DNA from: Pholis gunnellus
Lineage: Eukaryota; Chordata; Actinopteri; Perciformes; Pholidae
Direction: 5' to 3'
DNA: 64,000 nucleotides
Assembly: GCA_910591455.2 (NCBI GenBank)
Contig: OU342806.1
Coordinates: 2,097,413 to 2,161,412 of the forward strand
In this document: in pieces, positions 1-11,387 of the stretch
How positions within the stretch are numbered: position 1 is the first letter of the stretch
Layout of the letters: each line of letters opens with the position of its first letter
Position numbers and translations under genes: made by a program
The notes under the pieces: generated by a model
Databases searched by the model: none
What the model was told of the DNA's origin: nothing
The model's input: only the letters and a program-made list of their open reading frames with translations

Positions 1-596
1 AGTCATGAGCTTGATTCAATGAGGTGCATGAATCGGGTGCCTTGGCAACTGGTTTATTTATTTTTTTGATTTGATTACTTTCTAGCGAGGATGACGTGCG
101 GAGGGGCTTCCTGTTTGGTTTCACGTGCTCGTTTGCTACTCGAGCAAACCGATGAACTGGTTTGGAGCGAATAAACCGTAAACAACAAAGTCGTAACGAC
201 TGTTGTGTTGTAGACGCCGCGTTGGTTCAGATCCAAAAGTCACGCAGACAAACGCTGGACGAGCAGCTCTTGTGTCCTGAGAGGTCAAAAATGACAGTTT
301 CTGTCAAAGGAGTCCGGTGGCTTTGAATTCAAGGATTCCCGGATAATGTCTTGTAATTATGCAACACAGGTGACGCACAACGAAACGCAGTCGTAGCCCA
401 TTCGCTACACAAGAATAACAGTAGTACATTCTTCTGAATTTGCATCATAAAGAATGTAAACGACAGCGAGAAAAATAATACTCTGGTCCGATAAAATGGC
501 CGACATCTTCACGTTAAACACTCGACATGAGGAAGACATCGTCCGTTTGATCCTGGACCACGATGGATCCACCGACCTCCTGCTGCTTTTATCCAT

Positions 597-640
597 CTAC
601 TCCACTACCCAGCCAGGATGCATGCTGGGTAGTGGAGTAG
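597..640. repeat. Perfect 17-bp inverted repeat (hairpin)
   Basis: The left arm 597-613 (ctactccactacccagc) is exactly complementary to the right arm 624-640 (gctgggtagtggagtag), with a 10-base spacer. No related copy was seen elsewhere in the window. Confidence 0.85.
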
Positions 641-1070
641 CCTCAAGTCCTAGCTGGGTTAGCTTAAGCTTCCCTCTCCTCTCAGTTTAATAAACACAAA
701 AAAAAACATAAAATTTAGACCAAAACAAATGTAAAAACAATAGATAACAGCTTCAGTCTGACAGCAAGGTGACGAGGTGAACACGTTCTAAATATATCAA
801 ACATTTAAACTGATCATTGATCTAAAACACGTTTCTTTAGCTGCTTTACCTCCCGTCAGAAAGACGTTTTCTGTCTCTCTTCAAAGCCACGAGACAAAAA
901 CAGTCATTTCACCCGTGACCTACGACCTTCAAACAATCAGAACTAACTGTAGCGCCATCGTTCACAGTATTCACAACCGTATGGGTTGATTGATTGATTG
1001 ATTAGCTTCCTTTGGGAACCCCAGAGAATCAGAGATGAGTCGACCTCGAGTCACGTTTGCTGTCGTGAGC

Positions 1071-1143
1071 CCTCTTCGTCCTCTTCGCCCTCTTCGTCCT
1101 CTTCGTCCTCTTCGTCCTCTTCGTCCTCTTCGTCCTCTTCGTC
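1071..1143 (+). repeat. 9-bp tandem repeat (cctcttcgt)n
   Basis: Eight units of cctcttcgt. Each unit carries one CpG. Open frames on both strands (Leu-Arg-Pro or Ser runs) are by-products. Confidence 0.9.
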
Positions 1144-1227
1144 GTCTCACAGAGAAGCTTCTCCTGCAGCAGTGTTGCTTTAACTTTCGGCTTGTTTTTG
1201 TTTTCAGTTCGTCAGCCGCCATCACGT

Positions 1228-1228
<1 letters not shown>

Positions 1229-1277
<49 letters not shown>
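1229..1277. repeat. (CA)n microsatellite
   Basis: About 24 uninterrupted CA units, followed 40 bp later by a (GT)n at 1317-1340. Confidence 0.95.
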
Positions 1278-1280
<3 letters not shown>

Positions 1281-2394
1281 TGTACAGTACGTTGTGCATG
1301 TCAGTGCTCAGGTTGGAGTGTGTGTGTGTGTGTGTGTGTGCGCTCGTCTTTATTCAGTTTCTCCTGATTACAGACGGGAGGCTTTGATCCTCGCCAGGCC
1401 TCTCATTGCCTGTGGCCTCCTCCTCAGAAGCCTTTTATTAAGACCGACCCACATCACCCCGTCTGATCTCCTCCTCCTCCTCTTCCTCTTCCTCTCACAC
1501 AGAGAAAAACACGTTTATCTGCATGTTTTGTAGGTCAGTGTGCACCGCATACGTAATTGGCACTTTAAAAACGGTACGATGTGCACACAGGCAGGCAGAC
1601 ACAGCGCCGCATGGCACTCTCACCTCTACACCTGATCAGAGGCAGCTGCGTATGTAGGTCACCCTGATCCACAGTCACAGGGTGACACAGCCTTTGGCCT
1701 CCGAGGTCCTCCCCTCGTCTTCATCGCTCATTAAAGTGAGGTAGTGATTATTCAGTCGGCTCCTTTTTGATTTGTTTTTAAAGTCGACGGTTTTTGCGTT
1801 GCTGAAGGAACATGAGCGCTTTATTTAAAGCAGTCGTCAGCACACGCAGACACATTACAGACACACAGAGCTGCTGAACAGTGCACCGCCGCATCGTTAG
1901 CTTACTGCTAACTTCCAATGCTCCAACGGGCCTTTAGAATAAGAAATATAACACTGAGTGGAGACATGCTCATATAGACAGTATTTACACACTCAGACAC
2001 ATAAAGACACACACACAACACACACAACACACACAACACACACATGACTGATTGGCTTTAAATGAATTCCTTTAATTTGATTTTAAAAGGATCATTTTGG
2101 GCTTTAGAAAATAAATTGTATGGAAAATCAGATAACGCACTGTATTAGTCAAAGCTTGTGAGTGAATAACGGTTTATGAGGTGGATATTAATGTAAGGTA
2201 AAGCATGCTGACAAAGGTTCTAGATGCTCACTGTGCTTTGTTGTTAGGTTGGGGGAGTGACTCATATTTTGGAGGTCGTGATGATTGGCTGCCTTCCTCC
2301 ACGACAGCACGATAAGCGACTATCAGCATTTTATTATTAATGGAAGCCGACGACATGAAGCTACGAACCAACGGCGCTGTACGATATCTGACTG

Positions 2395-2460
2395 CCTTTC
2401 CTTTCAGAGGAATGCTCTGTGTGAGTATATGTTCAGGGCTTTTATTGTGAAAGGTAGTTC
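2395..2460 (+). repeat. LTR-like dispersed repeat, fragment C
   Basis: It shares 'cctttcag', 'aatgctc' and 'agggcttttattgtgaaagg' with copy A. On the scfd2 sense strand it lies only about 10 nt past the donor of the exon at 2471-2590. Confidence 0.5.
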
Positions 2461-2470
2461 AGAGACTCAC

Positions 2471-2590
2471 CTGAGCTCCCGGCTTGTGCGTCGTGACGAT
2501 CTCTCTGATGAGACGGAGCTCTGACGGCGTGACTCCGCCCACCAGGAAGAGGAGGAGCAGAGCGTTGTCGCCGGGATGAGGACGACTCAC
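2471..2590 (-). CDS. scfd2: scfd2 penultimate coding exon
   Basis: This 120-bp exon holds 40 codons in phase 0: VSRPHPGDNALLLLFLVGGV followed by TPSELRLIREIVTTHKPGAQ. It corresponds to the SCFD2 hydrophobic beta-strand LLLLFLVGGVT followed by an amphipathic helix, near the C-terminus of the Sec1-like fold. The acceptor is ttgcag with a ctgac branch-like motif about 30 nt upstream, and the donor is a good gtgagt. In vertebrate SCFD2 one more short exon, starting VIVLSTRLL, follows. I looked for it on the minus strand from 2470 to 1 and did not see it, so the C-terminus and 3' UTR probably lie outside the window. It is called penultimate only by analogy with the vertebrate gene structure. Confidence 0.95.
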
Positions 2591-2754
2591 CTGCAAGACG
2601 GGACGTTGTGATTGGTCAGATTATAAAAACATGAACTCATAGATATCACCATGAAACCTCCGCAGTTCATCACTCACACTAAGAGGAGGATTCACTGAAA
2701 TGTTGTTTAAATATGCAAATGAGGCGTTATGTAATAGTAACTGTTGGTGAATTT

Positions 2755-2850
2755 TGGAGAAATCTACAGACATAAACAGACAAAGTATAAAATAAATGTT
2801 TTATTTGTAGCAGTCTGAAAGAAGACGAGTTGTGTAACATCTCTACATTT
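2755..2850 (+). repeat. Dispersed repeat fragment, related to 46240-46330
   Basis: Both loci share 'gaaatctacagac', a 'gtataaaataaa' or 'agtaaaataaa' block and 'agtctgaaagaagacg'. It is a short, diverged pair. Confidence 0.5.
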
Positions 2851-3196
2851 CTCAGAGCATGAAGAACTGTTTAGGGAACACTTTGCTCGTCTCTCTGTGA
2901 TATCGTGGCGATGCCTCCAGGAGACGACGTCTCTGTGACTCCAAACTAAGATGAATCGATGAATGTCCTCCAGCTCGGTGTAAGCATGGCCGACACGTGT
3001 GCTCACACACACACACACACACAGACGTTTAGCTCGTACAGTACAGAGCGTTACCACGGTGAACTCTAACAGCACGGTGCAGTCTGCTGCTCCGCGGGGG
3101 GGAACGATGGCCGTGTGCTATTGGTTCGCCGAGCCTCCGATCGAGACACATTTGCGGTGAGTGTGTGTGAACGCTGGCCGAGCAATCAGAGCTGCA

Positions 3197-3242
3197 GGGA
3201 GGGAGGGAGGGAGGGAGGGAGGGAGGGAGGGAGGGAGGGGGG
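3197..3242. repeat. (GGGA)n purine-rich array
   Basis: About eleven GGGA units, a potential G-quadruplex or triplex former. Confidence 0.9.
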
Positions 3243-3444
3243 GCGACCTGAGGACAGAGTGGCTGAACACGTGAAGCCCCAGCAGGCTGAGGAGAAGCAT
3301 GTCGAGGATGATTCAACATGTGTGAAGACACAAAAGGAAAATGTGTGAGAAGAAACGTTGTGTCGTCTGCTGGTAGATGCTGTGTTTCAACACACAGACA
3401 CACACTTAGTGTGAACCATGTGTGGGCACATGCGCTGAGACATG

Positions 3445-3484
3445 AGGGGGGAGGGGAGGGGAGGGGAGGGGAGGGGAGGGGGGG
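3445..3484. repeat. (GGGGA)n purine-rich array
   Basis: About seven GGGGA units, within 210 bp of the GGGA array. Confidence 0.9.
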
Positions 3485-4714
3485 ACGTGTGAAACGTTGG
3501 GCTGGCTCAACGTTTGGCGGGTTGCTTGAAAATATTGTGAACACATTCTAACTAAACCGGCCGTCATTCAGAGAACACGAGTACGGCTGAAGGTTCATTA
3601 TAACGTTAAGATGATGTGTTCACGTGTCGTCTGTAAAACGTAGAATAAATCCAGTGGTGTGAAGATGTTTTCACATGAATATAAAATAGATATTAGAGAT
3701 GAATTATGAGCTGTTTGACTTCCTAACACGAGCTCTAAACACATTATTATACTGAAATAATAATGACTAGATTTGTTTTAATACATAAAAGTAAAATCTT
3801 TCATTTCTTTATCATTTGAATTGTGTTTTTATGAAGAAAAAAAAACAATAAATGACTAAAACAAAGTAAAAGGTAATCAAAGGGATCAGTGTCTGTGAAT
3901 ATGGACCAACGATGGATCAGAGATCTCTCCTGCTTCCTGTGGTGCTGATGTGATCAGTGATACGATCCAATTTATTTATCAAAGCCAACCGTCACACAGT
4001 GAGATTCAGCCTGAACCCATCCTATGAAGCGCTCGGTACGCAGTTTGTGCCTTGCTCAAGGGCACCTCGGCAGAGCCAAGTACACACTGACTGAGCGGCT
4101 GCCACCGTCCTGCAGTAACAGCCGCTGTGGACACAAAAAGTGCTCCATGAATGAGACACGTCCGGTTGATTGACGACAGTTTATTTACCCGCTCGGGTCT
4201 TGAACTAAATATTCTGCTTTCTCTCCAGACAACTCACGTTGTTCCATTGTCATGATGGATATTTGAGACACAAACTCACACATACGGAGAGTTTGAGACG
4301 ACGGGTTAAACAGGTTGAAGTGCACGAGCTCTCTCTCTCTCTGGGTGCAGAGTCCAGACTGACGGGGGTCCGGTGGGTTTAATGCTAACGGAGCACAGTC
4401 TGCAAACAGACGCTTTATTGGGTTGTTTTATAGCATGAAGGTTGTGCTCCTACAGAACGCTCCAAGTTTTAAAGGTTTATAGATTTAGTTTGTCTGAGTT
4501 GGAGGTTCGTGAGCCAACTTTCTTAATTTGTGTAAAACCAGTGCTGGTTGCCGGTGCTGCTTTTCATGCTTTTAATTGGACCACTATTATAAAACACCCG
4601 ACGTGAGACGCTCACTCAGCAAAGTGTCAAATCGGGTCAAGTTCAATCCCCGGTGGCAGGATGTGGACAGAGGTGACCTCGCTACATACAAAGCGTGAGC
4701 TCCAGACGTCTGAC

Positions 4715-4849
4715 CTTCATGAACATGCTGAAGCCGGTCTTCAGCAGGTCGGTGAGGCCTCCGGACGTGTGCTCGATGTCGGGACACTCGGGTCTGTCGG
4801 GGTGGAAGACTTCCTCCAGGATCTGCCGCAGGAAAGGACGATAGGTGGC
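4715..4849 (-). CDS. scfd2: scfd2 internal coding exon (third visible)
   Basis: This 135-bp exon holds exactly 45 codons in phase 0. It begins ATYRPFLRQILEEVFHPDRP, passes through PDIEHTSGGLTDLL and ends KTGFSMFMK. This is the best-conserved segment of SCFD2 in the window: the IEH.SGGLTDLLKTGFSMFMK block is diagnostic for the family. The acceptor is preceded by a T-rich tract and reads tttgtgcag. The donor is AAG followed by gtcaga, again not the strongest consensus. The flanking intron upstream is 6.5 kb and the one downstream 2.1 kb. Confidence 0.96.
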
Positions 4850-6499
4850 CTGCACAAAAAAACAACAACACAGCGTTTCTAAACATATGTTCCTAATTAC
4901 AGAAGCGTGATATTCGTCAGTAAACAGTCTGGATGTGATGAATGTGACCCTCCTGTCAGGTCGTGGGTGTGAGAATATAAACGGCTCCGGTCGATCGTTA
5001 CGTGACTGCACTGCTGGAGGCACTTTGGTCTGTAATGAGTGAGTGTTAAGAGGCTTCAAATCACATCAAGAATCAACACCTGCTGCTCCGTTAAAAACAG
5101 CTCAAACCAAGAAAACTATCCAAACCACCAGTCACACTTCACGACAGCCAGACATGTAAATATATCTCTAGATCATTGGCAGGAAGGGTTTTCTTGCTTC
5201 GTGTTAAACATTGAGTCTGAATATTCACTGTGAGCTTGTTAGCATTTAGCTCAAAGCTGTACTTTAGCTGCTAGCGCGGCTGCAGACTCGTGTTTTTTGC
5301 TCACGATAAAGAATAAAAAAAACACATCTGATCGCTGAAGGTCAGACATTCTTCAGCTCGTTTCTCACGAAAGCTCAGAGCGCCGACACAAAACAGTCGC
5401 AGCTTTTTTCCCAGTGAGCACAAACATATCGACTCCGTCACACGACACTAACCCGCCGCTACGAAAAAACAGTCAACAGCACCTGGCTCACTCCTCCATA
5501 GTTATGAGGCTTTCACCAGCTAAATATTTAAAGTTATTAAGTGTTTAAGAAATAATACACCAGTGCAGAATAGAGGTAAATGGAGTAAAAACTAAGTATA
5601 TTTGCACAAAAAAGGATTAAAAACAAGAGTAAAAATGTGTGAAAGCAGGGAACATTAGCACCAGTGCCTGATAGAAACTATAACAGAAATGTAATATTGT
5701 GCCTGATATTGAAATAAGCAGCATTGCTCAGGATGTTCTGTGTTTGGGCTGTTCTTCCCGGAGAAAAGGGGGAGGAGCTACACAGTTTGATTGCCACTTG
5801 TTCTGCGGTCCACCTCGGTGGTCTCAGTCTGAAGATGCCGTTCAGGAGGAGAGAGGCTTCTGATATTCCTAAAAGGTGATCCGTGATGCCCGGCTCTCCC
5901 CGGGAACAGAATGAACCATTTATAGGCCTCTCAGCTGGCCGGGCCAAGAATTCCAGGCATTCTTCTTCCCTCCATGGGAGTGAAGTCTGCTGTCTCGGAG
6001 AACAATAAAGACTGTGATAAAAAAAAAAAGAACTTGGCAGAGCTTTATTTAAACTGCTCCGAATAGCAGAAGTCTTAAAATAGAAAAGAATACCTTCCAG
6101 TACAGGAGTTCGGTGACAACGTCTGGGCTGCACGCCAGAATGTGAGCGAGTTGTGGAACAAAAACTTTCTCTTGCGAGAGGAACATCTGGACGCTCAAGC
6201 ACTACACACACACACACACCTACACACTATGTTGTCCAAACGCTAAAGCATCCAGGTGTTCCTGCCCACATGGCCTCCTCACACCTCCATCTGGAGAACC
6301 AGCATCTATCATCCTCTCCTCCTCCTCCTCCTCCAGTCCCCCGAGGAGCAGCCGGATCAGGTCTGAGGAAATCCTGCAGTCCACGTTGTTTTAACATCGG
6401 GAGTTATATAAACTGACATTTGCTTCTACCGACATCACGTTAATGCAACGGGTCAGCCTGAGCCGGGAGTAAACAAATGATTCACCTCGGGTTAAATAA

Positions 6500-6516
6500 C
6501 ACGCACACGCACACGC

Positions 6517-6571
<55 letters not shown>
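6500..6571. repeat. (AC)n microsatellite with ACGC variants
   Basis: It starts with 'acgcacacgcacac' variants and then becomes pure AC. Confidence 0.95.
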
Positions 6572-6572
<1 letters not shown>

Positions 6573-6729
6573 CCGTAAACATCACCAGTCCAGCCCACAG
6601 TCACGCACACACACCCTCTTCATCCGCTATCCCCAAAAAAAGCTAAAAGCAATCAGACACCCACACGATGAAAACAATATTAGAATTAGTCATATGATAA
6701 TGTCAGAGCTTATTTGTCTGTACGCACCC

Positions 6730-6741
6730 ACACACACACAC

Positions 6742-6780
<39 letters not shown>
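6730..6780. repeat. (AC)n microsatellite
   Basis: About 25 units with one G interruption. Confidence 0.95.
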
Positions 6781-6784
<4 letters not shown>

Positions 6785-6947
6785 GATGAACATGTTGATG
6801 TCCCAAAACAACACGGCGAGGAGAGAACAGAACAGGCTGGAATGTCTTTGAAGGTAATGTGGTCAGAGTTATGATGACGTTGTGCTCTGCATCTCATCTA
6901 AAGCTCGATAAACAACAACACAGAGCTACATTCTATCCAGCGTGCGT

Positions 6948-7120
6948 ACTGGTCCTGAACCAGTCTCAGTGTAGTCCTGATCCTCTATCAGACCTCCATC
7001 AGTGAAGAGACCATCAGAGAGAAGATGGTCTGTTTCTATAGAGTTATTCTTGAAGCTCGTCATCGGAGCCACCGGGTCGGATTCTGGTGAAACCAGATGA
7101 CATCATGCAGGTTCACCAGG
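6948..7120 (-). repeat. Dispersed repeat shared with 37705-37876
   Basis: About 170 bp nearly identical to 37705-37876: both carry 'actggtcctgaaccagtctc', 'agagaagatggtctgtttct' and 'catgcaggttcaccag'. The similarity stops just past the last string. Confidence 0.85.
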
Positions 7121-7909
7121 TTCCCTTTGATCGTTGGTCATACGTGTGTTCGCTCCTCCGTGTGGATCGATCCGTCAGCGTCGACGTGGACGATGAATCA
7201 TTTTCTTGTCACTACAGTTCTTGAATGGAACTCTCCTCTCGTCTCATTCCTGATCCTCACAAGATTTAATAGTGTGAATTCTCTGACATCGTTAAGTGTT
7301 TATCAGACGAGCCCAGCAATCATAGCCCCCCCCCCCCGCCGAGGTCAATGGAGCTGCTTCAGACTCCAGCTGTTGCAGCTGCGTCACTCTGCCGTCATCG
7401 ATGTGTTTCCAGGAAGTTCTACAGTTTCTCTCTCAGCAGGACACAAGCTCAGGAAATGTGCAAACGATCCTGCAGAGCTGCAGCGAGTTTACATGCGACA
7501 GCAAAAGACAATCGAGTGCTGCTGGTCTGATTAACGATGACTGGAATAAATTGGGGAAACTGTGATGTCTACAGTTCTAAACACATTTGCTGTCGTCTCT
7601 TTTTTCTATATCGAATTCTGCAGTTTGAATTGCTCAGCCCGGTTACATCCTCTCCCACAAAAACATTTACATAATGTCCTCCGATATCGTCCTTTCAATA
7701 CTCAATACTGGGAATATTTCATGAAGGTTTTGCCATCATTGGAGGGTAGGTGCTTTCTTATTTTTCCAGTTTTGCAATATGAGCTATTTTTTGTATATCT
7801 TTGGTTTGGCGTCTTATTTTTCTCAATATTTTTAAAGAGACAAATCGGTGGTGAAAAGTTTACTTTGCAATTGCAGGTTTTTTAAATCCATTTTTCACTG
7901 TTCTCCAAG

Positions 7910-8348
7910 GCGTCAACCTCCGGTTCTTTAAAGTGAAGCCAAAGCTTCACGTGTTAAAGCTGCATTCTCTCTAGTGTCCACCAGGGGGCGACTCCTCTGG
8001 TTGTATAGAAGTCTATGTGAAAATGACTCTACTTCTCTCTTGATTTATTACCTCAGTAAACATTGTAAACATGAGTTTATGGTCTCAATCTCTAGTTTCA
8101 AGTCTTCTTCAATACAGCATGATGTTCATTTAGTAAATGATGGTCCATTTAGAGTCAAACAGACCATAAAGCAGGGGATGCTTTAGGGGCGGGGCTACAC
8201 AGTGATTGACAGGTCTCTACCAGAGACGTATACGGCGTCTCTACGTCACTCCTCCTCAGTCCAGATATGCTCACTTCCTGTTCACTGGTTGCAAAAAAAC
8301 AAGATGGCGACGGCCAAATCGCTGAACTTGAGGCTTCAAAACGTCTTC
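7910..8348 (+). repeat. CTCF-motif interspersed repeat, copy 1
   Basis: A member of a family with at least ten copies here. In this orientation it runs from a 'caacctccggttc' start, through 'gtgttaaagctgcattctct', the motif CCACCAGGGGGCG, a block with 'tgtatagaagtctatg', a 'gggatgctttaggggcgggg' block, then gtctctaccagagacgtata and a 'cacttcctgttcactggttg' block, ending near 'gcttcaaaacgtc'. The distal end (about 60 bp seen in full copies) is missing. I do not recognise it as a named family; there is no clear terminal inverted repeat or poly(A) tail. Confidence 0.85.
7975..7993 (+). promoter_or_regulatory. CTCF-like motif in repeat copy 1
   Basis: The sequence tgtccaccagggggcgact contains the 13-nt core CCACCAGGGGGCG of the established vertebrate CTCF consensus. 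Equivalent sites occur on the minus strand at 11092-11109, 19973-19990, 22940-22957, 32092-32109, 54073-54090 and 60828-60845, and on the plus strand at 30188-30206. Occupancy cannot be judged from sequence. Confidence 0.6.
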
Positions 8349-9093
8349 TTTGTACTTTATCACTGCACCAAAAGGCAAGTATGGGGGAGTCACTCTGAGT
8401 GCCACAGTTTCAACATTTATCTAAGAAGCTGGTGTCAAACTTATGAAATATGTGTCTACTTTAGTATTTTCTTGATATTAATTTATACTGAATTACATTT
8501 GTGGTCATTTTAAATGTGAGTTGTAAACATTCCTTCCATTTTTTTCTTTGCATCTACCGTACCAAGATCTTTCCTTCATCTATTATATTTGTTTTGTAGC
8601 AGTTCTTCATAACTCTCAGCTTTGATAATAATATTGCAAACAGCCCTCACTAATTGTATTGCTGCTGTCTGCTAATCTGATTAATTATGAGTGGAATAAA
8701 TTGGAGTAATGTCAATTACTTTAAATGAACGGTAAATGATTACTTATTAAAGATAATCAATGGTATTGAGACAAAAATGCTTTGCAGAGTCTTGTTTCAG
8801 GCTTTGAGAGACAAAAGTAAAAGGTTCTGTCGAAACCTCTCACTTCAGTCTGGACCCAGGGGAGCAGAGCGCCGCACTTCAAGGAGATCTTTAACGAGAG
8901 GAAGACATCTTGACCCACCGGTATTGGCTTCATGCGCGCTGAGAGGGGCTGATGGATTTCTGGGGTTTTCTCAAGAACAGACAGTAAGCTGGCAGATGTC
9001 ACGCTGTTCTCCTTTTATACTAAATTATATTCATAACACAGGAGGAACAAGGACAGACAGTTCTGTCCCCCTCCCAACAGAGACACAATGCTA

Positions 9094-9204
<111 letters not shown>

Positions 9205-9980
9205 TAGGCCTTACACAGGAAGCGATATGAGAGCTAATTTGCTCCATTTGTGTTCGTACCCATTGATTTTTGGGATACATCAATGTTTTTCTTCTCTTAG
9301 GTGAGAGGAAACGTTACGAGTGGTTGAGAGCGCTCTCACCAAGGTAAGGTGAATAAAGGAAACACAAAATATGTTGAGTTTAACGAATTACTTTGTGTGG
9401 AACCTGTTGACGTACTAGAATCTTGGTTAAGCTTAAATATCTCTTGTTGATCAGAAGTTTAGTCAAATTCATTGTGTTGCAACACAAAATCATTAACTTA
9501 ACTTAATCATTTTGCTTTTAATTAACCTGATACAATTTCGTGGAACCTGTTGACAAATTAGCACTGACGCTCTGTAAAATAACATTTGTTTACGGTTATT
9601 TAACAGAACCTCGATTTCACTGAACTTCTTCTTCTTCCAGCCTTTTTTTTTTTGGTGGTAGTATTTGTACACAACAGCGGTCTTCATAAAGTGTTTAGGG
9701 GGCGTTACCTATGATAATAACAAACAATAGGCCACGCCCTTCTGATTTATGATCACGTGTGATTCTTCATTCAGCATTAACAACATTTGGTGCATCTGGA
9801 GGTGACTTCTCTGATTTATTTCCTCCACACAGAAACTTTAGGAGAATGTTGCTGCAAAGACCGGTGACATTACAACGTTTTGACGATTTGAGAGAAACAC
9901 CACTCAGATTATACTTTTCCTTCTGAGGCTGCATAGAAACGTTGATGTACTCGGGCTGCTGTTAGGATCTCAACAGAGTT

Positions 9981-10075
9981 AAAGGAATAGTTTGACATGA
10001 GAAGATTGATGCCACTCTCCTCTTTCTGCAGAGTGGCATCAATCTTCTTATCGAACTCTAACTCCATCCTCATGG
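9981..10075. repeat. Fold-back element with 19-bp perfect arms
   Basis: Arms 10000-10018 (agaagattgatgccactct) and 10030-10048 are exact reverse complements around an 11-base loop. It is preceded by 'aaaggaatagtttgacat', a string typical of a widespread fish MITE-like repeat. The head string reappears in weaker form near 27886 and 42240. Confidence 0.75.
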
Positions 10076-10626
10076 ATGACAGTTTCTCATTACATCTCAA
10101 ACATTGTCATCTCACTGTCCTGCTGAGCTCTAGAGCTGCAACCGGCTTTGTAATTGGACAATTTGCTCACGTAAGAGCTGGAAAAATAAAAGCCTCAATC
10201 AACGTAATGTAAAGAGAGAAGAACTGAGATGTATCTGCTGCTGCAAAGCTTTTGTGTGTTTGGTATTTTCATGTCCACGTAAGTAAATAACGAGGATCTC
10301 CAAAGAACAAAACAGTGTCTTGAACTTTCATCGACTAACCTTTATGTCGCTGACCCATAATTCTCTGTGGTCGACAGTCCTGAAGAAAAGGTAAGAGCCA
10401 CCGCAGACACACGGTGATCTTCAGAGTTACATAAGCTCTGAGAAACAGACTCTCAGCGATCTGTACGAGCTGTGTGACGCAAGCTGGAGACGGACAAAGG
10501 CAACCAAGGACACAGGTGCTCTGCTGAGTCTTTGCAGAGTTATCGCCACAGTAACAAAAAAAAACAGGCAAATAAGACCGGTGGGAAACCAGCTGTGTGT
10601 CAGGAACAATGATATCTACATATATA

Positions 10627-10646
10627 GGGGGGGGGGGGGGGGGGGG
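10627..10646 (+). repeat. Poly(G) run, 20 bp
   Basis: Similar G runs lie at 24126-24144, 34160-34176, 51983-51998 and 58701-58713, and C runs at 7327-7337, 14119-14131, 14241-14254, 45549-45557, 46900-46931 and 54596-54608. Their exact lengths are prone to sequencing error. Confidence 0.9.
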
Positions 10647-10670
10647 CAACGAATGAACCATGTAAGCACC

Positions 10671-11176
10671 ATAGACTGTATATAAGAAGTGGACGTACTC
10701 GTTGGTTTGTGGACTGACGTCTGTAGCCTCGAGTTTGGCGATTTTGCCGTCGCCATTTTGGATTACGGCCGTCGCCATGTTGTTGTTTTTTGCAACCAAT
10801 GAACAGGAAGTGACCATATCTGGACTGAGGAGGAGTGACGTAGAGACGCCGTATACGTCTCTGGTAGAGACCTGTCAATCACCCTGTAGCCCCGCCCCTA
10901 AAGCATCCCCTGCTTTATGGTCTGTTTGACTCTAAATGGACCATCATTTACTAAATGAACATCATGCTGTATTGAAGAAGACTTGAAACTAGAGATTGAG
11001 ACCATAAACTCATGTTTACAATGTTTACTGAGGGAATAAATCAAGAGAGAAGTAGAGTCATTTTCTCATAGACTTCTATACAACCAGAGGAGTCGCCCCC
11101 TGGTGGACACTAGAGAGAATGCAAGACACTTCCGGATTGGCTTCGACTCGGCAAAACCGTAGGTTGCTGCCTGGTA
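10671..11176 (-). repeat. CTCF-motif interspersed repeat, copy 2 (near full length)
   Basis: The most complete copy, inverted relative to copy 1. It starts with 'atagactgtatataagaagt' and reads through the 'ttggcgattttgccgtcgcc' segment and the tgaggaggagtgacgtagag segment to 'gtcgccccctggtggacac', ending near 'ttgctgcctgg'. It holds an imperfect inverted repeat, agagacg and cgtctct, around 10850. It lies 211 bp from the scfd2 exon at 11388-11533. Confidence 0.85.
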
Positions 11177-11348
11177 AGCACTGACGAAAACAGTAAAAAA
11201 AAACACACCCTGATGTGTCCCGGCCTTTAGGTGTGCTGGGGGGGAATATAAACATGTTGTTCGAGCTGCGATGGTTCGCATTCGACGTGCTTGGGACAGT
11301 CGTGATGCGTTAGATTCGTCCACTAGAAGTGAACAACCTTGCAACACA

Positions 11349-11371
11349 CGGTGTGTGTGTGTGTGTGTGTG
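11349..11371 (+). repeat. (GT)n next to scfd2 donor ((CA)n on sense strand)
   Basis: On the transcript this is a CA repeat starting about 16 nt into the intron after the weak donor gtctga at 11387. Confidence 0.9.
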
Positions 11372-11387
11372 TTTGTGCGTCTCAGAC

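Larger units (their letters stand above)
1..2470 (-). other. scfd2: scfd2 last visible intron (partial)
   Basis: No coding exon is supported here. The stretch holds a 17-bp perfect hairpin at 597-640, a 9-bp minisatellite at 1071-1143, (CA)n at 1229-1277, (GT)n at 1317-1340, and an LTR-like repeat fragment at 2395-2460 close to the donor of the exon at 2471. An open frame on the plus strand at 496-690 starts plausibly (MADIFTLNTRHEEDIV) but runs straight through the hairpin, and I do not recognise it. Confidence 0.6.
2591..4714 (-). other. scfd2: scfd2 intron, 2.1 kb
   Basis: Noncoding. It contains a dispersed-repeat fragment at 2755-2850, a short (AC)n at 3005-3022, two purine-rich arrays at 3197-3242 and 3445-3484, and a fragment around 3970-4085 resembling fish interspersed repeats (a 'gctcaagggcacctcggcagagcc'-type string, given here as key words only: gctcaagggcacctcggcag). 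The remainder is unremarkable AT-rich sequence. Confidence 0.6.

Noticed and set aside
496..690. Plus-strand frame MADIFTLNTRHEEDIV as a possible coding exon
   Set aside because: It runs through a perfect hairpin, has no convincing splice sites and no recognised family. Kept only as a note.
1..2470. Terminal scfd2 exon (VIVLSTRLL type)
   Set aside because: Looked for on the minus strand and not found; assumed to lie outside the window.
4620..4665. tRNA B-box-like string (gttcaatccccggtgg); a similar one near 28455
   Set aside because: No matching A box at the right spacing and no cloverleaf. At most an old SINE scrap.
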